A DNA stretch of 64,000 nucleotides from JAOUJD01 sp963726405 (GTDB lineage Bacteria; Pseudomonadota; Gammaproteobacteria; Burkholderiales; Burkholderiaceae_F), in assembly GCA_963726405.1 (NCBI GenBank), contig CAVSCF010000001.1:1-64000 (forward strand), given 5' to 3'. Made by a program: the position numbers and the translations under genes. Every line of letters starts with the position of its first letter. The stretch's first letter is position 1. The notes below the pieces were generated by a model. The model searched no databases, was not told the origin of the DNA, and saw only the letters and a list, made by a program, of their open reading frames with translations. This document shows, one piece after another, positions 17,392 to 24,760 of the stretch.

Positions 17392-18402
17392 ATGAGCGAT
17401 TTCTACAGCGTTTTCTGGGATTACTACGTCGCGATCCTTTCGAGCGTCTCGGTGCTCGGCTGCGCCGTGTTCCTCTGGATGCAGAGCAAGCGGACCGTCA
17501 AGGTCACGCTCAACGCGCAGGGCGAGCCGCAGACCACCGGCCACACCTGGGACGGCGACCTCGCGGAATTCCACAACCCGATGCCGCGGTGGTGGATCCT
17601 GCTCTTCTACATCACGGTGGCGTTCTCCGTGCTGTACCTGATCCTGTATCCCGGGCTCGGTACGCAATGGAAGGGCGTGCTGAACTGGACGCAAAGCGGC
17701 CAGTACCAGCTCGAGGTGAAGGCGGCCGAGGCCAGGTTCGGCCCGATCTTCGCCGCCTACCTGAAGGAACCGGTCCCGCAACTCGCCGCGAACGCGAAAG
17801 CCGTCGGGATCGGCGAGCGCCTGTTCCTGACGAACTGTGCCCAGTGTCACGGCTCCGACGCGCGCGGCGGACGGGGCTTCCCGAACCTTGCCGACAACGA
17901 CTGGCTGTACGGCGGCACGCCGGAAGCCATCGAGACGTCGATCGCAAGCGGCCGCAACGGCGTGATGCCGCCGATGGCGGCCGCGGTCGGCGACAAGGAG
18001 GCCGTCGTCGACGTCGCGAACTACGTGCTGTCGCTCTCCGGTTCCCCGCACGATGCGGCGCGAGCCGCGCGTGGCAAGGAGAAGTTCGCTGCATGCGCTG
18101 CGTGCCACGGGCCGGAGGCCAAGGGCAATCAGGCACTCGGCTCGCCGAACCTGACGGACAAGACGTGGCTCTACGGTGGCACGGTCGACGCGATCGTCCA
18201 GACAATCACTAACGGGCGCGGCTCCAGCACGTTGGCGCCGGGACAAAGCGCCATGCCTGCCTGGAAGGACGTGCTGGGCGACGCCCAGGTCCACCTGTTG
18301 GCCGCGTACGTCTGGTCGCTGTCGAACAAGCCGGGGGCCACGCCGGCGGCTGCGCCCGCCGCTGTCCCGGCCGCGGCGCCGGCGGCTGCGCCAGCGAAGT
18401 AG
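17392..18402 (+). CDS. ccoP: cbb3-type cytochrome c oxidase subunit III (CcoP), di-haem cytochrome c
   Basis: This 336-residue protein carries two c-type haems and accepts electrons from soluble cytochromes. Two N-terminal helices (about 5-28 and 62-84, with the FixP mark HTWDGDLAEFHNPMPRWW before the second) are followed by two cytochrome domains: CAQCH (about residue 147) with an MPPMA axial Met region, and CAACH (about 234) with MPAWKDVL. The last 25 residues are an Ala/Pro-rich tail, an unusual extension that may be a flexible tether. It directly follows ccoQ. Confidence 0.96.
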   Translation: MSDFYSVFWDYYVAILSSVSVLGCAVFLWMQSKRTVKVTLNAQGEPQTTGHTWDGDLAEFHNPMPRWWILLFYITVAFSVLYLILYPGLGTQWKGVLNWTQSGQYQLEVKAAEARFGPIFAAYLKEPVPQLAANAKAVGIGERLFLTNCAQCHGSDARGGRGFPNLADNDWLYGGTPEAIETSIASGRNGVMPPMAAAVGDKEAVVDVANYVLSLSGSPHDAARAARGKEKFAACAACHGPEAKGNQALGSPNLTDKTWLYGGTVDAIVQTITNGRGSSTLAPGQSAMPAWKDVLGDAQVHLLAAYVWSLSNKPGATPAAAPAAVPAAAPAAAPAK

Positions 18403-18471
18403 CCGCACCGACAAGAACGCGGCCGCCGGCGACGGCGTGCCGCGTTTTTACTTTGGAAAGTCAGTAACCCC

Positions 18472-19956
18472 ATGAGCGAAGCGGTCGAAGCGAAGCCTGG
18501 CGACGGTGTGATCGCGCGCGTGGAACAGGCACCCGACGCATCCGCCGCGCCGCTGCGCGAAGTCGAAGTGCAGCTGTACGCGAAGCGGCAGGAGATCTAT
18601 CCGCGGCAACGGATCGGCGACTCGCTCGGAGTGTTCCAGAAGTGGCGCTGGAGCCTGGTCTGGTTCACGCAGATCGTCTTCTACGGCCTGCCGTGGCTGC
18701 AGTGGAACGACCGCCAGGCGCTGCTGTTCGACCTCGCGTCGCGCAAGTTCTACCTCTTCGGCCTCGTGCTGTGGCCGCAGGACATCATCTACCTGACCGC
18801 CATCCTGATCATTGCGGCGCTGTCGCTGTTCCTGTTCACGGCGGTCGGCGGTCGCCTCTGGTGCGGTTACGCCTGCCCGCAGACCGTCTACACCGAGATG
18901 TTCATGTGGATCGAACGCGTGATCGAGGGCGATCGCGTCCAGCGCATGCGGTTGGACAAGCAGCCGATGTCGGCCCGCAAGCTCGCGTTGAAGGCGGCCA
19001 AGCACGGCGCGTGGGTGGCGGTGGCGCTGTGGACGGGCTTCACCTTCGTCGGCTATTTCACGCCGATCCGTCCGCTGTTCGTCGAATTCGTGACGCTGTC
19101 GATGACCGGCTGGTCGCTCTTCTGGGTCCTGTTCTACGGCTTTGCGACCTACGGCAACGCGGGTTGGATGCGCGAACAGGTGTGCAAGTACATGTGCCCG
19201 TACGCGCGCTTCCAGAGCGCCATGTTCGATCCCGACACGCTGATCGTCTCGTACGACGAGGCGCGCGGCGAGCCGCGCGGCGCCGGGCAGCAAGAAGGCC
19301 GGGACGCGCTGAGCAGGGTCTGGGGGACTGCCTCGCATGCAACCTGTGCGTGCAGGTGTGCCCGACCGGCATCGACATCCGCAAGGGCCTGCAGTACGAG
19401 TGCATCGGCTGCGCGGCATGCATCGACGCGTGCGACCACGTGATGGAGAAGGCGGGCCTGCCGAAGGGCCTCGTGCGCTACTCGACTCAGCATGCGCTGA
19501 AGGACCGCTTCGCGCGTGCCGGGGTCTGGCACAACATCTTCCGTCCGCGCGTATTCGTCTACCTCGGGCATCCTCGGCGCAGTCACCGCGGCGCTCGTTG
19601 TCGCGGTGGCCGTGCGGATTCCCCTGAAGGTCGACGTGATCCGCGACCGCGGTGCCCTGGCCCGCGAAGTCGAGGACGGCCGCATCGAGAACACCTATCG
19701 CCTCCAGGTCATGAACACGAGCGAGCAGGGGCATCGCTACGTGATTTCTGCGGCGGGGCTGGACGGTCTGGAAATCGCGTCGGACCGCGCGTTCGAGATG
19801 AAGGGCGCGACCACGCAGTCGGTGCTGGTGCGGTTGCGAGCGGCACCGGAAACTCTGAAACCCGGGTCGAACAAGATCACGATCAGCGTGACCGAGGCGG
19901 ATGACCCGTCAGTGCACGTCAACGAAAAGACCGTTTTCCTCGGTCTCAACCGATAG
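18472..19956 (+). pseudogene. ccoG: cbb3 oxidase assembly protein CcoG (polyferredoxin), with two frame disruptions
   Basis: The CcoG/RdxA/FixG membrane polyferredoxin reduces copper for delivery to the oxidase. Frame 1 from 18472 gives the N-terminus, five helices and cysteine motifs CGYACPQTVYTEMFMW and CKYMCPYARFQ. Between about 19276 and 19320 coding moves to another frame, which carries GLGDCLACNLCVQVCPTGID and CIGCAACIDACDHVMEKA, the two 4Fe-4S sites. Near 19566-19568 (a GGG run) it returns to the first frame (GILGAVTAALVVAVAVRIPL) and runs to the stop at 19954-19956 through the periplasmic domain. The shifts compensate each other, and every domain is intact otherwise. Sequencing error is as likely as true inactivation. 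Confidence 0.85.
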
Positions 19957-19964
19957 CAGAGCAG

Positions 19965-20516
19965 ATGACATCCATGACAGCGCCCGTGACGCCGTGGTAC
20001 CGCCAGGCCTGGCCCTGGTTCCTGATTTCGTTGCCGGCCACGGCGGTGATCGCGGGCTCGTTCACGTTCTATCTGGCTGCGAAGGGCTGGGATGGCCCGG
20101 TCGCCAACGACTATTACAAGCAGGGCCTGGCCATCAACGAGGAACTTGGCCGGGCCACGCGCGCCAGCGAACTCGGCGTGTCCGCGACGGTGAAGCTTGC
20201 CGGCCTGATGGTCGGCGAGCGCGTGCGTGTGGAACTGCAGTCGGCCCAGCCGTTGCCGGCCGAGCCGGCACTGCGTCTGCGCCTGATCCATCCCGGCCGT
20301 CGCGAGGCCGATCGCCTCGCGGTGCTGTCGCGCATCGACGTCGGTGCCGACGGCCGTACGGCCGTGTATGCAGGCGAGTGGCAGCAGGGCGAGTCTGACC
20401 CGCGCCTGTCGCAACAGGTCGTGGCATGGCAGGTACTGCTGGAGACGCCGCAGTGGCGACTCGACGACGGGTTCAGCGCGGGCGGGGCGGGCGAGTTCTC
20501 TTTGCGTGCCAGGTAG
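19965..20516 (+). CDS. ccoH: cbb3 assembly protein CcoH/FixH family
   Basis: This 183-residue protein has one membrane helix near the N-terminus (about residues 15-40, WPWFLISLPATAVIAGSFTF) and a periplasmic domain beginning DGPVANDYYKQGLAINEELG, which is the FixH family signature. FixH/CcoH is needed for copper insertion or complex stability of cbb3 oxidase. It starts 8 bases after the ccoG stop, so it is in the same transcript. The C-terminal half is less conserved, as usual. Confidence 0.9.
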   Translation: MTSMTAPVTPWYRQAWPWFLISLPATAVIAGSFTFYLAAKGWDGPVANDYYKQGLAINEELGRATRASELGVSATVKLAGLMVGERVRVELQSAQPLPAEPALRLRLIHPGRREADRLAVLSRIDVGADGRTAVYAGEWQQGESDPRLSQQVVAWQVLLETPQWRLDDGFSAGGAGEFSLRAR

Positions 20517-20554
20517 AAAACCGGCCGGCCCGAAAACAACGACAGGAGGAGACG

Positions 20555-20881
20555 ATGTCCAACTCGCTGGCGCGACGACTGGGGTGGGTGCTGTGGCCGT
20601 CGTTTCTGATGGCATGTGCCGCCGAACTTGCGTTCTTCGCGCTGTTCGATCCCTCCGACCTGCACCTCTTTGGCGTACCGATCGAAGCCGACCGCATGCC
20701 GATCTACACGATCGGCTTCTTCGCGTTCTGGGTGATCGGCGCGGCGTCGAGTGCGTTGACCGTGTTCCTCGCGCAGTCGCCGTTCGAGGTCAACCGCTGC
20801 ACACTCGAGCCCAACGAGCGCCCGCTCGGATGCCCCAAGCGCTGCCACGACGAAACCGCCGCGCACGCCGAGCGCGCGTAG
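20555..20881 (+). CDS. small two-helix membrane protein of the cco locus
   Basis: This 108-residue protein starts at ATG 20555 behind a strong AGGAGGA ribosome site. Two predicted helices (about residues 12-33, LWPSFLMACAAELAFFALF, and 50-72, TIGFFAFWVIGAASSALTVF) are followed by a hydrophilic tail with CTLEPNERPLGCPKRCHDE, containing three cysteines and a histidine. I recognise it only as an uncharacterised protein found beside cbb3 genes in Betaproteobacteria. The cysteine-rich tail and the context hint at a metal or redox role in oxidase assembly (inference). Confidence 0.72.
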   Translation: MSNSLARRLGWVLWPSFLMACAAELAFFALFDPSDLHLFGVPIEADRMPIYTIGFFAFWVIGAASSALTVFLAQSPFEVNRCTLEPNERPLGCPKRCHDETAAHAERA

Positions 20882-20909
20882 CGAGTCCTGAGCAAAGGGG
20901 TACTGGAAA

Positions 20910-20923
20910 GGGTCCGGAGGGAC
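20910..20923 (-). terminator. possible terminator-like hairpin after fnr
   Basis: GGGTCCGGAGGGAC lies directly after the fnr stop codon (reading minus). It can form a short GGTCC/GGACC-type hairpin followed on the minus strand by a pyrimidine run. The identical 14-mer occurs at 35060-35073, also just after a minus-strand gene. There is no strong T run, so the call is tentative. Confidence 0.35.
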
Positions 20924-20924
20924 G

Positions 20925-21665
20925 TCAGGCGGCCGCGCCGCCCTGGCCGGAAACGATCGAACGCAGGCCTTCCGGCTCGATGATCCGGACGTGCTTCTGG
21001 TTCACCTCGATGAGGCCGTCCTGCGCGAAACGCGACAGAACGCGACTGACGGTTTCGAGTTTCAGCCCGAGGAAGCTGCCGATTTCGGCTCGCGTCATGC
21101 GCAGGACGAACTCGGTGCGCGAGTATCCGCGGGCCTCGAAACGCTGCGAGAGGTTCAGCAGGAACGCGGCGAGACGCTCCTCGGCGTGCATGCTGCCGAG
21201 CAGCAGCATCACGCCGTGCTCGCGCACGATCTCGCGGCTCATAACCTTGTGGAAGTGATTGCGCAGCACCGGCATCGCGCTCGCCACTTCCTCGAGTCGC
21301 TCGTACGGGATCACGCACACTTCGGTGTCCTCGAGCGCAACCGTGTCGCACGAATGCTGCTCGCTGCTGATGCCGTCGAGCCCGACGAGTTCGCCGGCCA
21401 TGTGAAAGCCCGTGACCTGCTCGCGGCCATCCTGCGACATGACCGTGCTCTTCAGGAAACCCAGGCGCACCGCGTACAGCGATTCGAAGCGATCGCCTGC
21501 ACGGAACAGCGAGTCGCCGCGCTTCACCTTCTTGCGCGTCGCAACGAGTTCTTCCAGCTTCTCGATGTCCTTGAGCGATAACCCTACCGGCAAGCAGAGT
21601 TCCCGCAGATTGCAGCTGGAACAGGCGACGCGAAGGTTGGCGATGTTGACGGTTGGCGCGTTCAT
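20925..21665 (-). CDS. fnr: FNR-family oxygen-sensing transcription regulator
   Basis: This 246-residue regulator senses oxygen through a 4Fe-4S cluster and activates low-oxygen genes. Three N-terminal cysteines are spaced C-x2-C-x5-C in ACSSCNLRELCLP, and the fourth ligand is the Cys of QHSCDTVALED, as in E. coli FNR (C20, C23, C29, C122). The cAMP-type jelly roll spans about 25-150, followed by the dimer helix. The helix-turn-helix at about 195-215 contains LGLKLETVSRVLSRF, with the E-x-x-S-R recognition residues that read TTGAT/TTGAC. It faces hemN divergently and closes the cco region. Its natural targets are the three TTGAC-N4-GTCAA boxes in this window. Confidence 0.95.
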   Translation of the reverse strand: MNAPTVNIANLRVACSSCNLRELCLPVGLSLKDIEKLEELVATRKKVKRGDSLFRAGDRFESLYAVRLGFLKSTVMSQDGREQVTGFHMAGELVGLDGISSEQHSCDTVALEDTEVCVIPYERLEEVASAMPVLRNHFHKVMSREIVREHGVMLLLGSMHAEERLAAFLLNLSQRFEARGYSRTEFVLRMTRAEIGSFLGLKLETVSRVLSRFAQDGLIEVNQKHVRIIEPEGLRSIVSGQGGAAA

Positions 21666-21779
21666 TGTGAGCAGTGCTCTAAGTTATGCCCGATTGCGAG
21701 TAGGCAAAGTGTTTCGCCGCCGGCTCCATCGTTTATTGTTCTTCTTGGAAGCCCGGGCCACCAGTGCGTTCCCGCGCGG

Positions 21780-21820
21780 TTGACCCCGGTCAAGGTTGGG
21801 CAGACCTCGGCGGAAATAAT
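21780..21820 (+). promoter_or_regulatory. FNR box and promoter of hemN
   Basis: TTGACCCCGGTCAA (21780-21793) is a perfect TTGAC/GTCAA inverted repeat. AATAAT (21815-21820) follows after exactly 21 nt and serves as the -10. Predicted start is about 21828, 31 bases before the hemN ATG. No matching -10 exists at the mirrored distance toward fnr, so this site should act on hemN only. Confidence 0.85.
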
Positions 21821-21858
21821 ACTCCAATGGCGAAATGCGCCCTGCAGAAGGAATTCCA

Positions 21859-23259
21859 ATGTTGATGTCCACCCGAAGCGAAGTGGCCCTGCCTGACGAG
21901 GGGACACTGAATCGCTTCGACATTCCCGGTCCGCGCTACACGTCCTACCCGACCGCGGACCGGTTCGTCGAAGCCTTCGACCGCAATTCGTTCGCCGAGG
22001 CCCTGCGCGCCCGCGCCACCGGCGTTGCCAACAATGCGTTGTCGCTCTACGTTCATCTGCCCTTCTGCAACACCGTCTGCTACTACTGCGGCTGCAACAA
22101 GGTCATCACGAAGGACCGCAGCAAATCGGCCGAGTATGTCGGCTACATCGCGCGCGAAGCGGACCTCGTCCTCGAGCACCTGACCGGCAGCCGCACCATC
22201 GAGCAGCTGCACTTCGGCGGCGGCACGCCGACCTTCGCGTCGAACGAGGAACTCGAGCAGTTGATGGCCGAGCTCACGAAGCGCTTCCCGCTCGATGAGA
22301 AGGGCGAGTTCTCCATCGAAGTCGATCCGCGCACGACGCCCCCGGACAAGGTCGAGACGCTCGGCCGGCTGGGTTTCAACCGGATGTCGGTCGGTGTGCA
22401 GGATTTCAACCCGGACGTGCAGAAGGCCGTCAATCGCCTGCAGAGTTTCGAGATGACGCAGGCGACGGTCGATGCGGCGCGCGCGAACGGATTCAGGTCG
22501 ATCAACCTCGACCTGATCTACGGCCTGCCGAAGCAGACCCGCGAGACGTTCGCCGAAACGCTCGACAAGGTGATGGTGCTGAGCCCCGATCGCATCGCGC
22601 TCTACCACTACGCTCACCTGCCGGACCGCTTCAAGCCGCAGCGGCGCATCATCTCCGCGGACGTGCCGTCGCCGGCCGAGAAGATGAAGATCATGCTCGA
22701 CGCCATCAAGCGGCTGACGGGCGCCGGCTACCAGTACATCGGAATGGATCACTTCGCCAAGGCGTCGGACGATCTGGCGAAGGCGCAGCGGCAGGGCCGC
22801 CTGCACCGCAATTTCCAGGGCTACAGCACGCGCCCCGACTGCGACCTCGTCGGCCTCGGCGTGTCGTCGATCAGCAAGATCGGGCCGACCTACTCGCAGA
22901 ACGTGCGCACGCTCGAGGAGTACTACGACATGCTGAACCAGGGCATGCTGCCGACGGTCCGCGGCATCGTGCTCGATCGCGACGACATCCTGCGCCGCGC
23001 GGTGATCATGGCGCTCATGTGCCACTTCGAGGTCTCGAAGGAGTCGATCGAGACCACGTACATGATCAAGTTCGACGAGTACTTCAAGACGGAACTCGCG
23101 GCCCTGAAGCAGTTCCTGGACGAGGGCCTGGCGGAGAACACGCCGGAGTGGGTCACCGTGACGCCGAAGGGCAAGCTGCTGGTGCGCGCCATTGCGATGC
23201 AATTCGACCGCTACCTGCGCACCGACGAACGCCAGCGCCGCTACTCCAAGATCGCCTGA
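21859..23259 (+). CDS. hemN: oxygen-independent coproporphyrinogen III oxidase (HemN)
   Basis: This 466-residue radical-SAM enzyme makes protoporphyrinogen IX without oxygen, supplying haem for the cbb3 oxidase at low O2. The SAM cluster motif is CNTVCYYCGCN (C-x3-C-x2-C plus the HemN-specific fourth Cys), preceded by YVHLPF. Other marks are HFGGGTPTF, the SIEVDPR motif, and GVSSISKIGPTYSQN near the C-terminal domain. The start at 21859 sits 66 bases after the FNR box; ATG 21865 is an alternative. Length matches true HemN (about 455-460), not the HemW paralogue. Confidence 0.96.
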   Translation: MLMSTRSEVALPDEGTLNRFDIPGPRYTSYPTADRFVEAFDRNSFAEALRARATGVANNALSLYVHLPFCNTVCYYCGCNKVITKDRSKSAEYVGYIAREADLVLEHLTGSRTIEQLHFGGGTPTFASNEELEQLMAELTKRFPLDEKGEFSIEVDPRTTPPDKVETLGRLGFNRMSVGVQDFNPDVQKAVNRLQSFEMTQATVDAARANGFRSINLDLIYGLPKQTRETFAETLDKVMVLSPDRIALYHYAHLPDRFKPQRRIISADVPSPAEKMKIMLDAIKRLTGAGYQYIGMDHFAKASDDLAKAQRQGRLHRNFQGYSTRPDCDLVGLGVSSISKIGPTYSQNVRTLEEYYDMLNQGMLPTVRGIVLDRDDILRRAVIMALMCHFEVSKESIETTYMIKFDEYFKTELAALKQFLDEGLAENTPEWVTVTPKGKLLVRAIAMQFDRYLRTDERQRRYSKIA

Positions 23260-23311
23260 TCGTCACTCACCGGCCGGCGCCTTGAGTGTGCGCCGGCCTC
23301 GCAGGACTCCG

Positions 23312-24049
23312 ATGCTCGATCTGCTCTGGGCGCAGGTCTTCGCCGCCTTCACGACCGCACTCGTCGGCGGGCTTCATTGCGCCGGCATGTGCGGCGGATT
23401 CGTCAGCGCCTTTCAACTGAACCGGCCGGCCGGTGTCTCGGCGCGCACGCTGGCGGTCGGCTATCACGCGGGGCGCATCAGCAGTTACGCCGCGGCCGGT
23501 GCGCTGCTGGGCGCCGTCGGTGGGGCGGTCTTCACGCAGAACGTCGTGCCGGTGCAGGTGACGCTGCTCGCCATCGGTGGGCTGATGCTCCTGGTGCTCG
23601 GCATCTCGATGCTCTTCGGCAACCGCTGGATGCGGCGCCTCGAAGGCGTGGGACAGGGCGTGTGGAAATTCGTCGGCCCGTACGCCCGCAAGGTCTATCC
23701 GCCGAGGACGCGCGGACAGGCTTACCTGGCCGGTCTCGCCTGGGGCTGGATTCCATGCGGCCTGGTCTACGGCGTCCTGCCGCTGGCCTTCGTCGCGGGT
23801 GGCGCCTGGCAGGGCGTGGTCGTGATGGTGGCGTTCGGCGTGGGCACGCTGCCCAGCCTGACCGTGGTCGACTTCGCCGCGTCCCGGTTGTCGTCGTCGG
23901 GCTCGCTCGTCGCCAGCCACGCGTGGCTGAAGGTGGCCGCCGGTGCGGTCGTCATCGTCTTTGGCGTTTCCGGCCTGGCCCATGCGGCGCGCGTGGCCGG
24001 GCACCAGTCGCCGATGATCAACGCGCTGTCTTCGATCTGCCACCGGTAG
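23312..24049 (+). CDS. SafE/DsbD-like membrane protein (TauE/SafE family annotation)
   Basis: This 245-residue protein has six predicted helices and the DsbD_2-type motif GGLHCAGMCGGFVSAF near the N-terminus, paired with GLAWGWIPCGLVYGVLPLAF in the second half. Proteins of this kind are usually annotated sulfite exporter TauE/SafE but are found next to cco genes throughout Betaproteobacteria and probably help copper or thiol handling for cytochrome oxidase (inference). It begins 52 bases after hemN on the same strand and may be co-transcribed. Start ATG 23312 was chosen because the first helix begins there. Confidence 0.8.
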   Translation: MLDLLWAQVFAAFTTALVGGLHCAGMCGGFVSAFQLNRPAGVSARTLAVGYHAGRISSYAAAGALLGAVGGAVFTQNVVPVQVTLLAIGGLMLLVLGISMLFGNRWMRRLEGVGQGVWKFVGPYARKVYPPRTRGQAYLAGLAWGWIPCGLVYGVLPLAFVAGGAWQGVVVMVAFGVGTLPSLTVVDFAASRLSSSGSLVASHAWLKVAAGAVVIVFGVSGLAHAARVAGHQSPMINALSSICHR

Positions 24050-24080
24050 CGGTCGGCTCAAGACTGCGCGTTGAGTCCCG

Positions 24081-24642
24081 TGCGCGCCGACCGCGCCGCG
24101 GGACCTCGACTCCGCGCGACGCGCGGCGGGCGATATTCTTCCGAGGGCACCCCTTGCGGGTCCGCAGCTTTCGTCTCGCTTTCTTCCGATTCCACTGGTC
24201 GTGCCTTCCGGCGAGCGGTCGCGTTGACCCGCCGCAGTCACTGGACTGCGACGCCCGCCGCATCGCGCCGCGCTGCGCGAGGCGCCCGCACCACGGTCGC
24301 CGCGCCGCGCGCTGTGGACAGGCTTCGGCAGAGCCATCGAGCCCAACCGGCTGCGCTGGAGCTTCGGTGTGAGCGCCGAGCGGCGTGTGATGTGACGTTT
24401 GTCCAACCTGACCACAGCGCGCGGTGCCTGAGCAGGCTGTGGCGTGCCTCGCGCAGCGACCGTCAGGCGGCGGGCGTACCAGTGGCGCGAGGGCGGCGGG
24501 CCTGGAGGGCCTGAACGCAAGCCACGGGGCGGGCGCGGCACGGACGCCATCCAGACATCTGCTGGCCCGCAGGAAGCCACGTTCGCTGAATGACGCCCGC
24601 TGCGACGGGCGCGGAGTCGAGGTACGCCGCAGCCTGCTCAGG
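24081..24642 (-). repeat. dispersed ~560-bp repeat, copy 1 (terminal inverted repeats)
   Basis: This sequence is non-coding, fills most of the 711-base gap before alaS, and is closely similar, in opposite orientation, to 53955-54515. Both copies are bounded by inverted repeats: here ACCTCGACTCCGCGC (24103-24117) and its complement (24609-24623). An internal CCTGAGCAGGCTG block (24427 on) also has an inverted partner at 24630-24642. No transposase or long conserved frame is shared by the copies. It behaves like a small non-autonomous element or a structured intergenic repeat. Confidence 0.8.
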
Positions 24643-24760
24643 CTTGTAGAGCCACAGCCTGAGTGCGCCCTCGAAGCCCCGGTCCCGAGGCGAAAGCCCA
24701 CCGCAAGTATCATTCCGCGTGAATCCCCATCGAGAGCGCGGTCGTCCGCGCAAGGCTGTC

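Noticed and set aside
21666..21793. Autoregulation of fnr by the hemN FNR box
   Set aside because: At the mirrored distance (21 nt) toward fnr the sequence is GC-rich with no -10-like hexamer, unlike the hemN side.
24081..24642. Insertion sequence with a transposase
   Set aside because: The element is only ~560 bp, and no frame in either copy has transposase features.
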